Part shown: in pieces, positions 60,961-64,000 of the stretch
Numbering within the stretch: the stretch's first letter is position 1
Layout: each line of letters opens with the position of its first letter
Source of the DNA: Clostridium sporogenes
GTDB taxonomy: Bacteria; Bacillota; Clostridia; Clostridiales; Clostridiaceae
Length of the DNA stretch: 64,000 nt
Direction: 5' to 3'
Assembly (NCBI RefSeq): GCF_001020205.1
Contig: NZ_CP011663.1
Coordinates: forward strand, 620,001 to 684,000
Notes under the pieces: generated by a model
Told to the model about the DNA's origin: nothing
The model's database searches: none
The model's input: the letters and a program-made list of their open reading frames with translations, nothing else
Translations under genes and position numbers: made by a program

Positions 60961-62313
60961 ATGAAAAAATCTAAATACAATAAAATAATTAAACTAGAAG
61001 ATGGAAAAACTATAGCTTTTAATAGTGTTACTTGTGCGCTAGCAGAGGTAGATCAGAATTTTTTAGATGTATTAGGAAACATAGAAAATATAGATATAGA
61101 AAATTTAGATGAAAAAAAGAGAGAGTTAGTTGAAAACATGTCAGAGGGTAATTATATAGTTCATGATGATATGGATGAATTAAAGTTATTAAAATATAGA
61201 AATTACAATGGAAAGTTTTCAAGTGGCGCATTAGGATTAGTTATTGCTCCTACACTAGCTTGTAATTTTGCCTGTCCTTATTGTTATGAAACTCCAAAAG
61301 CAGGCCTTATGGATAAAAAAGTTCAAGATAGTTTAATAGAGATGATAGAGGAAAATGCTAAAAATAAAAATAATATAAGTATAACCTGGTATGGCGGAGA
61401 ACCCTTATTAGCAAAGGAAATGATATTTGATTTTTCTCAAAGGGCTATAGAAATATGTGAAAGAGAAAATGTTAAATATAGTGCATATATTGTAACTAAT
61501 GGATACTTGATAGATGAAGAAACTATAGAAAATATGAAAAAAGCTAAAATAACAGGGGCGCAAATTACAGTGGATGGCCCTCCAAGTATTCATAATAAAA
61601 GAAGAAAATTAAAGAATTCAGATGAGGAAACTTTTACTACAATAATGGCTAATGTAAAAAAACTTATAGATGATGGAATTAAAAATATAGCTATTAGAAT
61701 AAATGTAGATAAAACAAATGTTGATCATGTGGAGGAGTTATTAGATATATTAGAAGAAAATGGATTGAAAGATGTTGTTGTTAATCTAGGACATGTTACT
61801 GCATATACAGATAGTTGTAACGGAATTGCAAATAATTGTTTAAACACAAAAGAATATGCAAAAAGTGATACTAAATATCAAAAAGTACTTTTTGAAAGAG
61901 GATATAAGGTGGCAGGAGCATATCCTTTCTATCCAAGCGTAAAAGCAAATTATTGTTGTGCTGATAATATTGGAGCTTATGTAATTGATTCTGAAGGATA
62001 TATGTATAAATGTTGGAATGATGTTGGAAATATTGATAGGGCAGTTGGAAATGTTACTACAATTAAAGAAAAAGTAGATGAAAAAATGTATGCAAGAAAT
62101 ATGGAGTATATATTATGGTCTCCATTTGAATATGAAGAATGTAAGGAGTGTAGTATATTACCAATATGTATGGGAGGATGCCCATATAAGGGAACTATGA
62201 AGGAAAAACCTGAATGTGAAAAATGGATATATAACCTTGAAGAAACAATAATATCAACATATAATCAAAAAAATGGAGCTGAATGTAGTCAGCAGGGATG
62301 TTGCTGTGAATAA
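60961..62313 (+). CDS. ccpM: radical SAM/SPASM Cys-rich peptide maturase (CcpM-like)
   Basis: 450 aa. N-terminal region (about 1-85) is a small domain consistent with a RiPP recognition element. Radical SAM core: CNFACPYC with Cys101, 105, 108 binding the SAM [4Fe-4S], then WYGGEPLL and ITVDGPPSIH. SPASM region from about 330: Cys332-333, Cys351, Cys394, 397, 403, 407, 419, room for two auxiliary clusters. The C-terminus ends in an odd Cys-rich tail (ECSQQGCCCE). It matches my memory of the CcpM/CLI_3235 class. Expected chemistry: oxidative crosslinking of Cys to backbone or side-chain carbons in the seven peptides. Strong ribosome binding site TAGGGGGCA. Confidence 0.92.
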   Translation: MKKSKYNKIIKLEDGKTIAFNSVTCALAEVDQNFLDVLGNIENIDIENLDEKKRELVENMSEGNYIVHDDMDELKLLKYRNYNGKFSSGALGLVIAPTLACNFACPYCYETPKAGLMDKKVQDSLIEMIEENAKNKNNISITWYGGEPLLAKEMIFDFSQRAIEICERENVKYSAYIVTNGYLIDEETIENMKKAKITGAQITVDGPPSIHNKRRKLKNSDEETFTTIMANVKKLIDDGIKNIAIRINVDKTNVDHVEELLDILEENGLKDVVVNLGHVTAYTDSCNGIANNCLNTKEYAKSDTKYQKVLFERGYKVAGAYPFYPSVKANYCCADNIGAYVIDSEGYMYKCWNDVGNIDRAVGNVTTIKEKVDEKMYARNMEYILWSPFEYEECKECSILPICMGGCPYKGTMKEKPECEKWIYNLEETIISTYNQKNGAECSQQGCCCE

Positions 62314-62896
62314 TCTTAATTTCCATATTAAAGATTTAAGAGCATTAAGAGATATTGAAAGCTATTTAGATTTTTATAATAGAGCAATGAACATAAAAAA
62401 TGTATTTAATTTTAATGATAAAGTCATTGTAGATGTAATAGATAGTTTAGAAGAATTATCAGAAATACTAGAAGTTAAAGTACCCAAATGGGTTATTGGG
62501 ACAAGTTTTGAGAATGTAATTTTAATATTAGATCATGATAAATGGAAAAAATCAAATAATGAAAGTGTTGAAAATTTAATATTACATGAATTTGTTCATG
62601 TAGTATTAAATTTAAAGGCACAATCACCATTGCCTATATGGTTAAATGAAGGGCTAGCTGTTTATCTTTCAGATCAGTATGGTAATTATAAGGGCAAAAA
62701 GCCTAATATAAACGAAGATTTTGATTTTTATAATGTAAATTATAATAATGAAAAACTTTATCATATATCTATTTATATTACTATGAAATTGATTGATAAG
62801 TACAGCATAAATAAAGTTATTGATGAAACATTAAAAACTAAAAATTTTAAAAAAAGCAAAATGTTTAATAATGAAAGTTTGTTAGAATTGTTATGA
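62306..62896 (+). CDS. cytosolic HExxH metallopeptidase, candidate leader peptidase
   Basis: 196 aa (from GTG 62306, after GCAGGGA; an ATG at 62273 in frame has no ribosome binding site). Zinc motif HEFVH and, 17 residues on, WLNEGLAVYL with the third ligand Glu, the gluzincin pattern of peptidase-MA-like families. No signal peptide: cytosolic. It overlaps the maturase gene, so the two are co-translated. In this position the simplest role is removal of the short precursor leaders before export. Role inferred from position and motif only. An R1 repeat starts right after its stop. Confidence 0.78.
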   Translation: MNNLNFHIKDLRALRDIESYLDFYNRAMNIKNVFNFNDKVIVDVIDSLEELSEILEVKVPKWVIGTSFENVILILDHDKWKKSNNESVENLILHEFVHVVLNLKAQSPLPIWLNEGLAVYLSDQYGNYKGKKPNINEDFDFYNVNYNNEKLYHISIYITMKLIDKYSINKVIDETLKTKNFKKSKMFNNESLLELL

Positions 62897-63080
62897 TTTA
62901 TCCGATGACTACCTGTTCTAATACTCTCATTTTCTTCAAAGAGGGAGTAGAGAGCGGCTACGTCCCTGGATAACCATTTTCCCCTAAAGGATAACGACTT
63001 CTAAGGAGTAAAACTCCTAAGAATTCTGTTAATAAGCTTTTGCTGGAGTAAAAACTCCCTCTGAAGCCAAGAACTCTATT
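62897..63080 (-). repeat. R1 dispersed two-hairpin repeat, copy 4 (largest)
   Basis: Begins at the base after the peptidase stop. On the minus strand it aligns with 33410-33541: GAGTTCTTGGCTTCAGAGGG, GAAGTCGTTATCC, GGGACGTAGCCGCTCT, and TAGTCATCGGATAAA. It carries an extra inner segment with a third hairpin (CTTAGGAGTTTTACTCCTTAG). It separates the RiPP modification genes from the GNAT/ABC pair. Confidence 0.82.
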
Positions 63081-63114
63081 TATACATTTTTAGTGATTCA
63101 AAGGAGAGGTGATT

Positions 63115-63612
63115 ATGAGAGAAGACATAGAAATATATAAAGCAGGAATAAGTGATATGGACAAGATAGCCGATCTCATAGTAGCTATAAATGAAGAAAA
63201 GACGAAAATTACAAAATATGATGATTTTAATTTTTATCATTCTAAAAATTCTTTAAAGGAAGTTTTAAATGGTAAGAATAAAAATGAAATGATATTCATA
63301 GCTAGAAACAAAGAAAATTTTATAGGTATGATAAATCTGTCATTTAGTGATTCAGATTATATGTTTTTTATTGATAAGTTTTTATATATAAAGTATTTGT
63401 ATGTGGATAAAGATAAATTCATAGATACACAAGAGTATAAAGATATTGCTAAAAAATTATTTGAAGCATCAATAAATGAAGCTAGGGAGCATGGGTTTAA
63501 GTATATATGTGGAGATGTACTAAGTGAAGAAGAGGAATTAAGAGAATTATTTGAAGTAAATGATATGAAAAACTATAAAAATAGATTATATAAAAAAATA
63601 AATACTATGTAG
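63115..63612 (+). CDS. GNAT-family N-acetyltransferase
   Basis: 165 aa acetyl-CoA-dependent acyltransferase. Start set at ATG 63115 after GGAGAGGTGATT; a GTG two codons earlier is possible. Motif A region: YLYVDKDKFIDTQEYKDIAK with LFEASINEAREHGFKYICGD, and the C-terminal ...NDMKNYKNRLYKKI. N-terminal strand/helix IYKAGISDMDKIADLIVAIN. The acceptor is unknown; a peptide tailoring or immunity role at this locus is possible. It leads into the ABC transporter gene 34 bases downstream. Confidence 0.85.
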   Translation: MREDIEIYKAGISDMDKIADLIVAINEEKTKITKYDDFNFYHSKNSLKEVLNGKNKNEMIFIARNKENFIGMINLSFSDSDYMFFIDKFLYIKYLYVDKDKFIDTQEYKDIAKKLFEASINEAREHGFKYICGDVLSEEEELRELFEVNDMKNYKNRLYKKINTM

Positions 63613-63646
63613 ATCTTTTATTCATAGTTTAATTTAGGGAGAAATT

Positions 63647-64000
63647 ATGAAGAAAATATTAAACAATGTATGGAAAGTAGCAAAAGAATATAAAGGCAAA
63701 GAATTAATTGGGTTAATTTTTACTATTTTATATACAGTTGCTATATTTATATCTCCAATGGTGTCTAGATATTTAATTGATAGTGTTATTCCAAGTAACT
63801 CAATTTATAAGTTAAAAATAGGCATACTAATATTTTTCGGTGGATGCATATGCCAACCCATATTTGGATACCTAAAAAATAGAGTTTTTATGGGGATAAG
63901 CGAAAATATAACAATAATGTTTAGAGAAAAAATGTTTAATAAAGTAATAGATGCACCTATGGAATTTTTCGATGGATGTAGTAATGGAGCTATTGTATCT
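63647..64000 (+). CDS. ABC exporter, N-terminal part (truncated by window edge)
   Basis: First 118 residues of an ABC transporter with a type-I exporter membrane domain: KKILNNVWKVAKEYKGKELI, then TM1 (LIGLIFTILYTVAIFISPMV), SRYLIDSVIP, TM2 (KIGILIFFGGCICQPIFGYL), and IMFREKMFNKVIDAPMEFFD, the intracellular coupling helix region of exporter MDs. ATPase domain lies beyond the window. No N-terminal C39 peptidase domain is visible, consistent with the separate HExxH protein doing leader removal. Likely exporter of the modified peptides. Ribosome binding site TTTAGGGAGAA. Confidence 0.85.
   Translation, partial: MKKILNNVWKVAKEYKGKELIGLIFTILYTVAIFISPMVSRYLIDSVIPSNSIYKLKIGILIFFGGCICQPIFGYLKNRVFMGISENITIMFREKMFNKVIDAPMEFFDGCSNGAIVS

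Noticed and set aside
1..64000. tRNA, rRNA or complete insertion sequence
   Set aside because: I looked for tRNA-like cloverleaf ends, rRNA blocks and transposase motifs on both strands and found none I could support; absence was judged by eye, not by a covariance search.

Overview
The window is low-GC Firmicutes DNA with AGGAGG-type ribosome binding sites, U-tract terminators and sigma-A-like promoters. The gene content points to a spore-forming Clostridium, probably close to the proteolytic C. botulinum / C. sporogenes group: a CcpM-type Cys-rich peptide locus, a CBO0543-like membrane protein, a CplR-like ABC-F protein and two Gly/Cys-rich coat-like proteins with sigma-K-like promoters. The species is inferred, not proved. 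I saw no rRNA or tRNA gene, no CRISPR array, no complete insertion sequence and no phage module.

Layout. 1-5.4 kb: a hypothetical gene, a Fe/Mn-superoxide-dismutase-like gene, an MBL hydrolase, small membrane proteins and an Lrp regulator, around a 1-kb gene-free nest of repeats. 5.9-9.2 kb: two tandem paralogous APC amino acid antiporters. 9.5-15.1 kb: gamma-carbonic anhydrase-like protein, secreted ComEC-like MBL protein, a P-type ATPase behind a yybP-ykoY Mn2+ riboswitch, and a split chromate-type transporter. 15.2-24.8 kb: MazF-like protein with an N-terminal extension, a small RNA with twin hairpins, YaaR, NAD synthetase, NfeD-SPFH pair, aminopeptidase P, ApbE, and an XRE-deformylase operon. 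24.8-36.4 kb: CBO0543-like protein, BFD-like ferredoxin, alpha/beta hydrolase, CstA, LiaF-like protein, a chemoreceptor, an ABC-F ATPase with a leader ORF, and MscL. 36.5-43.6 kb: TPP riboswitch plus ThiT, duplicated coat-like genes, SEC-C protein, a YtrA-type ABC operon, and a chemoreceptor split by a frameshift in an A7 run. 44.2-57 kb: potA-potB-potCD (fused), AraC regulator, dicarboxylate symporter, two convergent ferritin-like genes (one with a cytochrome b5-like domain), CPBP protease, pentapeptide-repeat protein, CsaA, XRE/membrane protein/signal peptidase.

57.9-64 kb is the most unusual part. An orphan LytTR response regulator precedes seven very small cysteine-rich peptide genes (34-48 residues) that share the start M(K/R)(F/Y)I and a Cys-dense C-terminal half. 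They are followed by a radical SAM/SPASM maturase, a cytosolic HExxH peptidase overlapping its 3' end, a GNAT acetyltransferase and an ABC exporter cut by the window edge. This reads as a complete RiPP locus: many precursors, one maturase, a candidate leader peptidase and a candidate exporter. The maturase and leader resemble the CLI_3235/CcpM class, which as far as I know has no established product.

Several dispersed non-coding repeats occur in the window, including a two-hairpin element (R1) whose copies show compensatory base changes, and long palindromic elements (R2, R3).
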